Assembly (NCBI GenBank): GCA_003260025.2
Contig: QFZU02000068.1
Span: 1 to 44,262, forward strand
DNA length: 44,262 nucleotides
Direction: 5' to 3'
Origin: Microbispora triticiradicis
Lineage (GTDB): Bacteria > Actinomycetota > Actinomycetes > Streptosporangiales > Streptosporangiaceae
Under the pieces are notes generated by a model, which was given only the letters and a program-made list of their open reading frames with translations, was not told the DNA's origin and ran no database searches. How positions within the stretch are numbered: the first letter of the stretch is position 1; each line of letters opens with the position of its first letter. The translations under genes and the position numbers were made by a program. Below, in pieces: positions 36,015 through 44,262 of the stretch.

Positions 36015-36482
36015 GTGAGCAGCAGCATCGTCCTTCCCGAGGACCCGTTCCACCGCAGGCTGCACCACGTGGCGCCGGCCGGTCTGACGTCCGAGACCGC
36101 GCAGACGGGCGGGATGACCCGGCGCGCCGCCATCAGCGGCGCCACCGTCGGTTCGAACCGCCTGTGGATGGGCCAGACGCATGTGGCCCCGGGAACCGTC
36201 TCGGCGAACCACCACCACGGCGACTCCGAGACCGCCATCTACGTGGTCAGCGGCACCCCGTCGTTCGTGTTCCTCGACGTCGACGCGGAGGAGCCGCGGG
36301 AGGTGCGGATCGACACCAGGCCGGGAGACTACATCTTCGTGCCTCCGTTCGTGCCCCACCGGGAGGAGAACCCGAACCCCGGCCTGGAGGCCGTCGTCGT
36401 CATCGCCCGGAGCACCCAGGAGGCCATCGTGGTCAACCTGCCGGAACTGAAGTGGACCGGCCCGGTCCGGACCACGGCCTGA
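36015..36482 (+). CDS. Cupin-domain protein
   Basis: This 155-residue protein is a single cupin. Motif 1 is VSANHHHGDSETAIYVVSG, with the metal-binding His residues and Glu, and motif 2 is DTRPGDYIFVPPFVPHREENP, with the last His. The barrel-end segment EAVVVIARSTQEAIVVNLP completes the fold. GTG 36015 follows CGGAGGAGC. Cupins of this small type can be dioxygenases, isomerases or sugar/metabolite-binding proteins, so no reaction can be assigned. It lies behind a P450 gene and is separated from the convergent TetR gene by a short hairpin. Confidence 0.85.
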   Translation: MSSSIVLPEDPFHRRLHHVAPAGLTSETAQTGGMTRRAAISGATVGSNRLWMGQTHVAPGTVSANHHHGDSETAIYVVSGTPSFVFLDVDAEEPREVRIDTRPGDYIFVPPFVPHREENPNPGLEAVVVIARSTQEAIVVNLPELKWTGPVRTTA

Positions 36483-36488
36483 CCGATG

Positions 36489-36512
36489 CCGCCGGCCGCG
36501 GAAAGCCGGCGG
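36489..36512. terminator. Hairpin between cupin and TetR genes
   Basis: CCGCCGGC (36489-36496) and GCCGGCGG (36505-36512) form an 8-bp perfect stem with an 8-nt loop just after the cupin stop. The two flanking genes converge here. Confidence 0.5.
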
Positions 36513-36552
36513 TCCCGCACCCGGGCCCGCTCCACGGGAATCGGCCGCGGGG

Positions 36553-37164
36553 TCAGATCGCTCCGAAGACGTCCGGGGCGGCGGCGAGCGCACGAGCGAC
36601 TTCGATCACCGTCGCACGGCGCCGGGCCAGGGCCGCCTGGTCGGTCTCCTCGTCCAGGACGATGCGGCACATCCGGGGCACCGCGAAGTTCCAGGCGATC
36701 AGTCCCATGAGAGTGAACAGCAGGTCCTGGGCGGCGCGGACGCGCGCACGCTCGGGAAGATGGGGGGCGACGCCCTCGCCCGCGAGGTGGCGCACCTTCT
36801 CGCGGAAGCCGTCACGGCGCTCCCGCTCGCTCTCGGCGACTTCGCCGCACATCTCCAGCGCCTCCCAGAGCAGCAGCCTGATCAGCTCCGGGTGCTCCCG
36901 GTACCAGTCGAAGATCTGCCCCACCGACTCGGCCACCGCGTCGGGATCTATGGAGACGGAGACGCGGACCTCCTCCAGCTTCGCCCGCAGGACGGCCGCG
37001 AACAGCTTCTCCTTGCCGCCGTAGTACAGGTAGATGGCCTGCTTGTTGGCCTTGGCGGTCGTCGCGATCCGGTCGACTCTGGCCCCCGCCAGTCCGTGCT
37101 CGGCGAACTCGGCGGCGGCGGCTTCGAAGATCCGTCGCCTGGTGTGCTCCGCGTCGTAGGCCAT
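36553..37164 (-). CDS. TetR family regulator, probable repressor of the adjacent SDR
   Basis: This 203-residue TetR protein has an N-terminal HTH (RRRIFEAAAAEFAEHGLAGARVDRIATTAKANKQAIYLYYGGKEKLFAAVL). A helical ligand-binding domain (FDWYREHPELIRLLLWEALEMCG, AAQDLLFTLMGLIAWNFAVPRM) follows, resembling the YcdC-like C-terminal region. ATG 37164 is the start. It is divergent from the SDR gene, and two AACCA/TGGTT-type palindromes lie between them. This is the standard layout in which such a regulator represses itself and its neighbour until a ligand binds. Confidence 0.9.
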   Translation of the reverse strand: MAYDAEHTRRRIFEAAAAEFAEHGLAGARVDRIATTAKANKQAIYLYYGGKEKLFAAVLRAKLEEVRVSVSIDPDAVAESVGQIFDWYREHPELIRLLLWEALEMCGEVAESERERRDGFREKVRHLAGEGVAPHLPERARVRAAQDLLFTLMGLIAWNFAVPRMCRIVLDEETDQAALARRRATVIEVARALAAAPDVFGAI

Positions 37165-37174
37165 GGACGGATTA

Positions 37175-37243
37175 AACCATCCGGTTGACTCCCCTCCGCA
37201 CAGACGGCAGGATCGGGCTCGGAACTAAAACAACCAGATGGTT
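37175..37243. promoter_or_regulatory. Two TetR-type operators between the regulator and SDR genes
   Basis: AACCATCCGGTT (37175-37186) and AACCAGATGGTT (37232-37243) are related palindromes, centred 57 bp apart. One lies near each divergent gene start. The second covers the ATG at 37238, which argues that translation of the SDR gene starts later, at GTG 37265. Confidence 0.6.
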
Positions 37244-37264
37244 TATTTCATCGGAGGCTCTCCA

Positions 37265-38059
37265 GTGACCACCGCGACTCCCATCCCCGTTCGTCCGCCG
37301 CTGCCGGGCGCCCTCTACGGCAGGACCGCCGTCCTCATCGGGGGCAGCTCGGGCATCGGCCTGGCGGCGGGCGTCCTGCTGCGTTCGGTCGGCGCCCGCG
37401 TCGTGCTGGTCGGCCGCGACCCCGACCGCCTGAAGGCCGCCGTCTCCCGGGTACGGAGCGCGGGCCCGGCCGAGGATCCCGACGACGCCGTGCTGGCCGT
37501 CCCCGGCGACGCCGGGGACGAGCGGACCCTCGCCGAGGCCTTCGACAAGGCGGGGCACGCCGACCACGCGCTCGTCACCGCGGGCGGTCTCAGCGGCGCC
37601 GGCCCGCTGACCGGCCTGTCGGCCGACGACATCCGTACGACTCTCGAATCCCGCCTCTGGCCGGCCTTCGCCGTCGCCCGCGCGGCGGCGGACCGGCTTC
37701 CGCCGGGTGGCTCGCTCACGTTCAGCTCCGGGATCCTCGTGCTCCGCCCCGCCCCCGGGCTGACCGCCCCGCTGTCGGTCGCCGGCGCCGTGGAGACCCT
37801 CACCAAAGTCCTCGCCGTGGAGCTCGCCCCCGCACGGATCCGCGTGAATACCGTCCGCTTCGGCCGCATCGACACCCCGCTGATGCGCTCGCGACCGGGG
37901 CTGGACTCCGACGCCGCGATCGCCGCCGCCGGGTCGACCGCTCCCCTGGGTCGCATCGGCACGGCCGAGGAGGCCGCCGCCGCGGCCCTCTTCCTCATGG
38001 CCAACAACTACGTCACCGGCCAGGTCGTCACCGTCGACGGCGGCGAGTCCCTCACCTGA
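37265..38059 (+). CDS. SDR-fold protein lacking the YxxxK catalytic pair
   Basis: This 264-residue protein has the SDR nucleotide-binding start (TAVLIGGSSGIGLAAGVLL), VVLVGRDPDRLKAAV after strand 2, and the C-terminal NNYVTGQVVTVDGGESL typical of classical SDRs. In place of the catalytic stretch, normally a Ser followed by YxxxK, the protein reads FSSGILVLRPAPGLTAPLSVAGAVETL. The Tyr and Lys positions are taken by Pro and Ala when aligned on AVExLTKxLAVELAPxRIRVN. Atypical SDRs of this type exist; the reaction may differ or the protein may only bind. The GTG has GGAGG 8 nt upstream. It is controlled by the divergent TetR gene. Confidence 0.85.
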   Translation: MTTATPIPVRPPLPGALYGRTAVLIGGSSGIGLAAGVLLRSVGARVVLVGRDPDRLKAAVSRVRSAGPAEDPDDAVLAVPGDAGDERTLAEAFDKAGHADHALVTAGGLSGAGPLTGLSADDIRTTLESRLWPAFAVARAAADRLPPGGSLTFSSGILVLRPAPGLTAPLSVAGAVETLTKVLAVELAPARIRVNTVRFGRIDTPLMRSRPGLDSDAAIAAAGSTAPLGRIGTAEEAAAAALFLMANNYVTGQVVTVDGGESLT

Positions 38060-38107
38060 CCCGGCCCGGGGGCCACGACCGCGGCTTCGTACGCCCGGAA
38101 ACGGAGA

Positions 38108-38138
38108 ACCCCCGGCCGGAAGGCGTCCGGCCGGGGGT
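38108..38138. terminator. Strong bidirectional hairpin terminator
   Basis: ACCCCCGGCCGGA (38108-38120) and TCCGGCCGGGGGT (38126-38138) form a perfect 13-bp stem with a 5-nt loop. It lies between the convergent SDR and subtilase genes. Confidence 0.75.
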
Positions 38139-38153
38139 CCCGTCAGCAGGTGA

Positions 38154-40262
38154 CTAGAAGCTGGGGTAGATGTCGTAGGTCCCGCCGCCGACACCGTAGT
38201 AGTTGGAGCCGGTGGCCCAGACGGTGTCGTTGATCAGCGGCTTGTACAGGAACGCCTGTCCGGTGGCGAGGTTGAACCCGCACTCCCACAGGCCGGCCGC
38301 GGTGTTCACGCAGTTCTGCCCGCTGGTCCAGCTCAGCGGCGAGTCACCGCGGAGGGTGATGGTGTTGCCCGCGCCGGGGTTGTAGTGGACGCGGACCGTG
38401 GTGTTGTAGGTGGAGGTCGCCTGGATGCGGCCGCCCAGCGCGGTGCGCACCGACGCGCCGCCCGAGGACGTGGCGGTCAGGACGCCCCCGAAGAGGCTGA
38501 TCGCCGAGCTCACCTGGTGCAGGGTGACGGTGACCTGCGCGGTGCCGTTCGCGGGCACCGTCACGGTGCTCGCGCTCAGGGTGAACAGGCCCGACGGGGC
38601 GGCCGTCGTCCCGGCCGCGTCGGTCGCGGACACGGCCAGGTTCAGCGTCACCGCGGAGGTCGTGTCGTTGGTGTAGGTCACGGTCTGCGTGGCGGTGGGC
38701 TGGGCCGAGGTGACCGACAGCGCGGCGCTCGGTGGGTTGGCGGTGAGCGACTGGCTGACCGCCCGGGCCGCGTTGACCCGGCCGGTGCCGTACGTGTACG
38801 GGGTGGAGCCGGCGGCGGCCACGGCGGTGCCCATCAGGGCGTCCTTCAGCCGCTGCGCGCCCCAGGCGGGGTGACGCTGCTTGACGAGCGCGGCCGTGCC
38901 GGCGACGTGCGGCGTCGCCATCGAGCACCCGCTCATCGTGCCGTAGCCGCCGCCGGGCACGGCCGCGGTGATGTCCACGCCGGGGCCGGTCATGTCCGGC
39001 TTCAGGCCCTGGTCGCCCACCGGACCGCGGCTGGAGAAGCCCGCCACGGTGTCGGTCAGGTCGACCGCGCCCACGGTCAGCGCCTTGTCGGCGACGCCGA
39101 TGGAGCTGATGGTGGACGTGCCGGAGCCGTAGTTGCCCGAGCAGACCACGAACAGCGCGTTGTACTCAGAGGTCAGGCTGTTGATCGCCGTCGCGATCGG
39201 GTGGTCGGGGTAGCCCGGGCCGCTCTGGATGCTCATGCTGACGATCTTGACGCCCTGCTGGCCGACCGCCCAGTTCATCCCGTCGATGATCCAGGAGTCG
39301 TAGCCCCAGTTCTCGTCGTTGAGGACCTTGCCGATGACCAGGTCGGCGCCGGGGGCGACCCCCTTGTACAGGCCCCCGGAGGCGGCGCCGGTCCCGGCTA
39401 CGGTCGAGGCGGTGTGCGTGCCGTGCGACTGGCCGTCCTCGACCCCGTTCGCGTTGCCGGTGAAGTCGGCGGAGGCGACGACCTGGTTGACCAGGTCGGG
39501 ATGGTCGGTGTCGTACCCGCTGTCCAGCACCGCGACCTTGACGCCGGTGCCGTCGTACCCGCTCGCCCACGCGGTCGGCGCGCCGATGTGCGGGACGCTC
39601 TGGTCGAGCCCGGCCGTCACCCTGCCGTCCAGCCACAGCTTGGTGACGCCACCCTGCAGGCCGGTGGGCTTGGCGGAGCCGCCGGTGAGGCCGCGCCAGG
39701 CGTCGGGCGCGGTCTTCTTCCCTATGGCGAGCGCACTGATGCCCAGCCGGGGGAAGACGCGCCGGCTCTTGGCAGCCCCGCCGAACGCGGCACGGGCCCG
39801 GTCGGCGTTCTCGGTGGTCGTGCTCTTGCCGTAGGTGGTCATGACCGGGATGGACTGGCTGCGCTCGTCGTCGTAGCCGTCCGCGATCAGGGTGCCGACC
39901 TCGAAGAGCTCGGGGTCGAGGCGGCCGGCCTTGATGAGGGCGGCCGCGTCCGACGGGACCACCGACACCTGGTCACCGCGGTCGGTGACGTCGAACGTGA
40001 TCCCCGTACGCCCCTCCCCCGGCTCGGCCGACAGGACGCGCAGGTCGTGGCCTTCCAGGCGGGCCCGCACGGTGTCGCCGGTGACGAGGGTGACGGTGTG
40101 GTCGCCGTCCGGGGACGCCGCGGCGGCTCCCGTCGCCGCGGAAGAGCCGGAGGGGACCGCACCGGAGAGGGCCGGCGGGACGGTCTGCGCCGCGGCGGAC
40201 ACGGCGGGCAGGCCGAGGAGGGCGGCCGTCGTGAGGGCGACGGCCATGGATGAACTTCGCAA
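38154..40262 (-). CDS. Secreted S8 family subtilisin-like peptidase
   Basis: This 702-residue secreted protease begins at TTG 40262, which has GGGAG 7 nt upstream; the ATG at 40247 has none. A signal peptide (MAVALTTAALLGLPAVSAAAQ) and a propeptide of about 180 residues (GDHTVTLVTGDTVRARLEG and so on) precede the catalytic domain. The triad is Asp247 in VAVLDSGYDTDHPDL, His280 in SHGTHTAS and Ser447 in GCSMATPHVAG, with the oxyanion Asn in VVCSGNYGSG. The serine loop has Cys where Thr is usual. C-terminal beta-rich domains (VTYTNDTTSAVTLNLAVSATD, TVPANGTAQVTVTL) and a short Cys-containing tail follow. It is a typical large actinomycete subtilase acting outside the cell. Confidence 0.93.
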   Translation of the reverse strand: MRSSSMAVALTTAALLGLPAVSAAAQTVPPALSGAVPSGSSAATGAAAASPDGDHTVTLVTGDTVRARLEGHDLRVLSAEPGEGRTGITFDVTDRGDQVSVVPSDAAALIKAGRLDPELFEVGTLIADGYDDERSQSIPVMTTYGKSTTTENADRARAAFGGAAKSRRVFPRLGISALAIGKKTAPDAWRGLTGGSAKPTGLQGGVTKLWLDGRVTAGLDQSVPHIGAPTAWASGYDGTGVKVAVLDSGYDTDHPDLVNQVVASADFTGNANGVEDGQSHGTHTASTVAGTGAASGGLYKGVAPGADLVIGKVLNDENWGYDSWIIDGMNWAVGQQGVKIVSMSIQSGPGYPDHPIATAINSLTSEYNALFVVCSGNYGSGTSTISSIGVADKALTVGAVDLTDTVAGFSSRGPVGDQGLKPDMTGPGVDITAAVPGGGYGTMSGCSMATPHVAGTAALVKQRHPAWGAQRLKDALMGTAVAAAGSTPYTYGTGRVNAARAVSQSLTANPPSAALSVTSAQPTATQTVTYTNDTTSAVTLNLAVSATDAAGTTAAPSGLFTLSASTVTVPANGTAQVTVTLHQVSSAISLFGGVLTATSSGGASVRTALGGRIQATSTYNTTVRVHYNPGAGNTITLRGDSPLSWTSGQNCVNTAAGLWECGFNLATGQAFLYKPLINDTVWATGSNYYGVGGGTYDIYPSF

Positions 40263-40892
40263 GGGTTGTCTCCCGGTTGCTGCAAGTTGATCAATGCGGC
40301 ATCAGGCTAGGCTTTTCCGGGGTTATTGGGAATTGTGCGAAATTCGTGTTTTTGAGCTGACTCAGTGATCAAAAAGTCGGCGTGTCGCGCGTCGGTGAAA
40401 TCGGTTTCAGTGGTGGCGGGCCCGGCCGTACGACGAGATCGGCAGGGAGCCGCGCGTCTGTGGTTTCGATCACGCCCGGCGACGTTGTCTTCTCCACCGG
40501 CCCTGGTGTACGGGCCGGCCACCCGCCCCGCGTCCCTAACCGCCCGGCACCGGATCCGAGTTTCGAACGGCCGAACATTGCGTGAAAGCCATGTAACCAG
40601 AGTTTTTGTTCGTTGAAATTTTGGCCATTTCGGGGTCCGGTCACCGGCAATGACGGGCTGGGGCGTTCCCGATATGACATCGAGGAGACCACGCCGTTTC
40701 GCGCGAGCGGAAAGGACGACCGAAAACGGCCGTACGAACCGCCCAGAATGCGACTCGGCGGCGGCGCCGGCGTCGTGCCCGGACGCGGCGGGGGTGGGCG
40801 ACCGGCATGGAGGTCCATTGACCGGTTGTTGACAAAAAGTTAGATTACGTCGGCAGATTCGGGGGCCGGGTACCTGAAGGGAGACCGTCCTC
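40263..40892. other. 630-bp intergenic region with one clear promoter
   Basis: The gap between the divergent subtilase and M1 peptidase genes has no supported gene; the open frames in it are short and lack coding bias. It is less GC-rich than its surroundings in several parts. A promoter for the M1 gene is visible: TTGACC (40818-40823), 17 nt, TAGATT (40841-40846), then GAAGGGAGA before the ATG. A second TTGACA at 40829 has no matching -10 box. Confidence 0.55.
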
Positions 40893-42233
40893 ATGCTGCG
40901 ACGAGTCCTGATCTCCGCCGCGGCCGCGGCGTCGCTCCTCGTCCTGGGTGTCCCGCCGGCGGCCCACGCCGCGGACGGCATCCGGACGCCGTCGAAGCCC
41001 TCGTACACCGTCACCCTGAGCAGCAACACCACGGGCACGACCTGGACGGGGCACGAAAGCGTCACCTTCACGAACGCGTCCGCCGACCCCCTGACGGAGG
41101 TCTACCTCCGGTTGTGGGACAACGCCCACGGGGCGTGCCCGTCCACCCCGATCACGGTGACCAACGTGACCGGGGGCACGCCGTCCGCCCTCTCGGCCGG
41201 CTGCACCGCGATGAAGATCACGCTGCCCGCCGCCCTCGCCCAGAACCAGAGCGCCTCGGTCGGGTTCGATCTCAGCATCGTGGTGCCCAGCGGCGCCGAC
41301 CGCTTCGGCCGCGACGGGTCGTACAACTTCGTCGGGAACGCGCTGCCGGTCCTGGCGGTCCGGGACGCGAGTGGATGGCACCTCGACCCCTACACGAACA
41401 ACGGAGAGTCCTTCTACGCGCTCATCAGCGACTACGACGTCACGCTCGACCACCCGACGTCGCTGCTCGTGCCCGCGACCGGCACCTCCGTCGACACGCC
41501 GGGCGCCTCCGGCCGCACGGTCACCAGGGCCACAGCGAAGAACGTCCGTGAGTTCGCCTGGGGTGCCGGGCCGTTCACGAAGACCACGGGCACCACGACC
41601 ACCGGCGTCACGGTGAACGTCTACCGGGTGAGCTCGATCAGTTCGAGCAGCGCGAGCTCGATGATGACCACGGCGAAGAACGCCCTGGTCGCCCATGCCG
41701 GGCGGTTCGGCGCGTTTCCGTACGCCGAGGTGGACGTGGTGCTGGACAACAACTTCTGGTTCGGCGGCATGGAGTATCCCGGCTTCGTGCTCGACGTGAT
41801 CAGCTCCACGGCGCTCGCCCACGAACTGGCCCACCAGTGGTGGTACGGCATCGTCGGCGACGACGAGTACACCAGCCCGTGGCTGGACGAGTCGTTCGCC
41901 GACTACGCCACCGACCTCTACAACGGCCTCTCCGGCACCAACTGCTGGAACAGCGTCTCCTGGCAGTCGTCCGCGGAGAAGATCACCAACTCGATGGCCT
42001 ACTGGGACGCCCACCCGAGCCGGTACTCGACGGTCGTCTACGGCTACGGCAAGTGCGCGCTGCACGACCTGCGGCGCGCGATCGGCACGACGGCCATGGA
42101 GAACCTCCTGAGAAACTACGCCGCCGCCCACTGGTACGGGATCTCGACCACGGCGGACTTCAAGGCCGCGGCCCAGGCCGCGACCTCGGCCGACCTGTCG
42201 TCGTTCTGGACCACGCACCGCATCGACGGCTGA
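40893..42233 (+). CDS. Secreted M1 family metallopeptidase
   Basis: This 446-residue secreted aminopeptidase-like enzyme has a signal peptide (LRRVLISAAAAASLLVLGVPPAAHAA) and an N-terminal beta domain. The gluzincin site is HELAHQWW, with His310, Glu311, His314 and Glu333 in LDESFADY, exactly HExxH-x18-E. The substrate-binding GxMEN motif of the family appears as GGMEYPG. The protein is much shorter than cytoplasmic M1 aminopeptidases and lacks most of the C-terminal helical domain, as is usual for the secreted actinomycete form. GAAGGGAGA precedes ATG 40893. A strong terminator follows. Confidence 0.92.
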   Translation: MLRRVLISAAAAASLLVLGVPPAAHAADGIRTPSKPSYTVTLSSNTTGTTWTGHESVTFTNASADPLTEVYLRLWDNAHGACPSTPITVTNVTGGTPSALSAGCTAMKITLPAALAQNQSASVGFDLSIVVPSGADRFGRDGSYNFVGNALPVLAVRDASGWHLDPYTNNGESFYALISDYDVTLDHPTSLLVPATGTSVDTPGASGRTVTRATAKNVREFAWGAGPFTKTTGTTTTGVTVNVYRVSSISSSSASSMMTTAKNALVAHAGRFGAFPYAEVDVVLDNNFWFGGMEYPGFVLDVISSTALAHELAHQWWYGIVGDDEYTSPWLDESFADYATDLYNGLSGTNCWNSVSWQSSAEKITNSMAYWDAHPSRYSTVVYGYGKCALHDLRRAIGTTAMENLLRNYAAAHWYGISTTADFKAAAQAATSADLSSFWTTHRIDG

Positions 42234-42244
42234 CGGCGAGACGA

Positions 42245-42281
42245 ATCGCGATCCGGCCGGGCCGCCCGGCCGGATCGCGAT
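42245..42281 (+). terminator. Strong hairpin terminator after the M1 peptidase gene
   Basis: ATCGCGATCCGGCCGG (42245-42260) and its exact complement (42266-42281) form a 16-bp stem with a 5-nt loop, 11 nt behind the stop codon. There is no T-run. Confidence 0.75.
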
Positions 42282-42674
42282 CTCGGCGTGCGCCCGGAGG
42301 GCCGTCGCACCGCCGCGGCAGTGGCCCGCGCCCCCGGCCCGCGCCGTATTCTCGCGCGCCCTTTTCCCCACGCGGACGGCCCGGATTGTTGTTCAGGGCT
42401 CCCTTCATCCCCGCTTTCGGTTCACCAATTCCGCTCCGCCGAAGACATTCCGATACGAGATATTCGGGTAGCGCGGAAGTCCCCGCAGGCAGCGTCATCG
42501 CCGCAGCACAGGGCACTGGCGGGACTCGCATAATTCTCGACCGCAATCCCCGTATACGGCTGTCTGACTTCGCGCAATACCGCCGGTAGACCTCTACGTC
42601 AAGCCATTGATCGGACCCTCAATTCGTGAAATACCGGATTCGCCCCGATCGAATCGGCAAGGAGGAAATCCTTC
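42282..42674. other. Intergenic region before the S1 peptidase gene
   Basis: About 390 bp without a supported gene. The second half is AT-richer than average and should hold the promoter of the S1 gene, but I see no convincing -35/-10 pair. A strong ribosome-binding site (AAGGAGGAAATC) lies at its right end. Confidence 0.4.
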
Positions 42675-43943
42675 GTGAAACTCTCCCCCACCACCAGGAC
42701 CACAGGACGCTTCGCCCGCCTCGCGACCGCGCTCGGCGCCGGCCTCGTCCTCGTGGCCGTCGCCGGTGCTCACCCGGCCGCCGCACAGGACCCGGGCAAG
42801 GACACCACGACACAGGCCATCGAGCCCGCCGGCGCGGTGCCCGGCGGCTTCGCGTCCTGGAAGGACCTCCTCGCGACCCAGGAGCGGCTGGTCCGCGCCG
42901 CGGACCGCATCACCGCCGCCGTCGCGCAGGAGCGGAACGGCGGCGGCTACGCCGGCATCGTGGCCGCCCCCGAGAACCACGAGCTGCGCCTGTACTGGAA
43001 GGGCCGCACCTCCCAGGCGATCGACGGGCTCGTCGGCCAGCTGCGCGGCGACGTCGCGGTGAGCGTCCTGCCCGCCCGGCACTCCGCGGCGGAGCTCACC
43101 GCCGCGATGGCCCGGATCACCAAGAGGGCCGGCAGCGCGATCACGTCCATCGCACCCCGCGTGGACGGCTCCGGCCTCACCGTCACCGGCGTCGACGCCG
43201 GCAGGGCCCGCTCGGCGGCGTCGGGCGAGACCGTGCCGATCACCGTGGAGGCGGGCGTCCGCCCGCAGCTGGCCACCCGCTGGAACGACTCCCCGCCCTG
43301 GTACGGCGGCGGCGCGTGGCAGTCCCCCGGCGGGGGCTGCAGCACCGGCTTCGCGGTGACCTACGGCGGGTCGAGCAAGATCCTGTCGGCGGGTCACTGC
43401 GCCGCGGCGGGCAACACGGCCACCGACCCCACCGGTGAGGTGATCGGCAGCGTCACCCAGGACAACAACGGCCTGGACGTCCTGCTGATCAACACCAGCG
43501 CCGCGGGCCGCGTCTTCAACAACCCCGTCGGCAACGTGTCCACCGAGTACAACAACCCGGTGATCGGCACCACCAGCAGCTACGTCGGCATGTGGCTGTG
43601 CACCTCCGGCGCCTACTCCGGCACCAACTGCAGCATCCAGGTCCAGCAGACGGGCGTGACCATCAACGTCGGCTACCTGATCACGGGCACCGTCCGCGCC
43701 GAGCAGTCGGCCCACACCAACGCCGTCGGCCAGGGTGACAGCGGCGGCTCGGTGGAGGTCGTCAACTCCGCCAACACCAGCCAGGTGTACGCGGCGGGCG
43801 TCAACACCGCCATCGACACCAGCACTGCCGTCACCTGCACCGGCTACGTGACCAGCGGCCGGACCTGCGCCTGGCGGATGTACTACTCGCCGTGGAGCAA
43901 CGCGACCTCCGCGTTCCCCGGCATCGCGATCACACTCGGCTGA
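42675..43943 (+). CDS. Secreted S1 family serine peptidase (alpha-lytic/streptogrisin-like)
   Basis: This 422-residue protein has a signal peptide (FARLATALGAGLVLVAVAGAHPAAAQ), a propeptide of about 165 residues (SWKDLLATQERLVRAADRI, ELRLYWKGR, HSAAELTAAMARITKRAG) and a C-terminal chymotrypsin-like domain. The triad is His241 in LSAGHC, Asp268 in NNGLDVLLI and Ser356 in GQGDSGGSV. Four or more cysteines in the mature domain allow disulfides. GTG 42675 follows AAGGAGGAAATC, one of the best ribosome sites in the window. The domain order matches streptogrisin- and alpha-lytic-like proteases, but the propeptide is diverged. Confidence 0.9.
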   Translation: MKLSPTTRTTGRFARLATALGAGLVLVAVAGAHPAAAQDPGKDTTTQAIEPAGAVPGGFASWKDLLATQERLVRAADRITAAVAQERNGGGYAGIVAAPENHELRLYWKGRTSQAIDGLVGQLRGDVAVSVLPARHSAAELTAAMARITKRAGSAITSIAPRVDGSGLTVTGVDAGRARSAASGETVPITVEAGVRPQLATRWNDSPPWYGGGAWQSPGGGCSTGFAVTYGGSSKILSAGHCAAAGNTATDPTGEVIGSVTQDNNGLDVLLINTSAAGRVFNNPVGNVSTEYNNPVIGTTSSYVGMWLCTSGAYSGTNCSIQVQQTGVTINVGYLITGTVRAEQSAHTNAVGQGDSGGSVEVVNSANTSQVYAAGVNTAIDTSTAVTCTGYVTSGRTCAWRMYYSPWSNATSAFPGIAITLG

Positions 43944-44075
43944 GCCGGCCGACCGGCCCGGCATCGGGCGGGACCGCGGCGCGACCGCGGTTCCGCCCCC
44001 GCCACCACCACGGCCCGTACCCTCAGCGAGGAGGGTGCGGGCCATGGTGGCTCACACTGACAGGAAGGGCGGCCC

Positions 44076-44262
44076 ATGAACCGGCACAAGCAAGACGATC
44101 CGGTCACCGGAGGGGCCGGGACGGGCCGGGGCGCCACCGCGCCCCCGCGACGCCGGGCGAAGATCGCCGGCAGGGCCGGAGCGGCGCTGCTCGGGGCGCT
44201 GGCCGCGGGATGCCTGCTCACCACGGCGGCCTGCGCGTCGCCGGCCTCCGGCGGAGGCGGCC
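44076..44262 (+). CDS. Start of a putative secreted protein or lipoprotein, cut by the window end
   Basis: Sixty-two codons are visible from ATG 44076, which has AGGAAGGGC upstream. A hydrophilic, basic start (MNRHKQDDPVTGG, then PPRRRAKIAGRAG) leads into a hydrophobic segment, ALLGALAAGCLLTTAACASPASGGGG. The TAAC at its end could be a lipoprotein attachment site but is not a strong lipobox; the earlier AAGC fits similarly. The remainder lies outside the window, so no function can be given. Confidence 0.55.
   Translation, partial: MNRHKQDDPVTGGAGTGRGATAPPRRRAKIAGRAGAALLGALAAGCLLTTAACASPASGGGG

Overview
The window is very GC-rich (about 70 % or more), with strong G/C at third codon positions, GTG/TTG starts, SP-linker secreted hydrolases and many one-component regulators. 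This points to a filamentous actinomycete, plausibly a member of the Streptosporangiales, although the genus cannot be fixed from sequence reading alone.

Left flank (1-10.4 kb). This is ordinary and partly decaying chromosome: the end of a D-lactate-dehydrogenase-like flavo/iron-sulfur protein, a YjbR/MmcQ protein, a CocE/NonD hydrolase, an overlapping two-gene HEPN-like pair, and kptA (RNA 2'-phosphotransferase). A tandem tRNA-like hairpin repeat lies just upstream of kptA. Two broken genes follow: a frameshifted SCO0854-like gene and an HNH endonuclease relic resembling phosphorothioate-dependent enzymes with a sulfur-binding domain. A HTH-TM-lectin protein and a DUF2786 protein close the region.

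Centre (10.5-25.1 kb). This is a RiPP (ribosomally made, modified peptide) gene cluster that I do not recognise as a described class. A 92-residue precursor ending in SKCLCGAWSGSGSGAAD is followed by a SPASM radical SAM enzyme, a PqqD-like recognition protein, a tightly coupled 56-residue ORF and a flavin monooxygenase, all on the + strand. A second, convergent operon on the - strand encodes an ABC exporter, YcaO, TfuA, a cytochrome P450 and an O-methyltransferase. Both operons start from promoters sharing a nearly identical 16-bp palindrome (CCCCACGTTTGTGGGG) placed 24-25 nt before a CATACTCGA element. A stand-alone LuxR-type HTH protein at the right edge is the obvious candidate activator. 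Where the operons converge sits an unrelated block: a small membrane protein and a 947-residue HTH/P-loop/helical-repeat protein with STAND-like architecture.

Right flank (25.3-44.3 kb). This is a secreted-enzyme region: a GH44-CBM2 glucanase, a CE1-GH10-CBM2 xylanase, a DUF1080 protein, S8, M1 and S1 peptidases, and a possible lipoprotein cut by the window end. GAAACTTTC-type operators lie before the two polysaccharidase genes. Between them are two TetR regulators, a methyltransferase/MarR-type regulator/P450/cupin group with a 36-bp palindrome, and an SDR lacking the usual YxxxK catalytic pair. Good hairpin terminators separate several convergent gene pairs.
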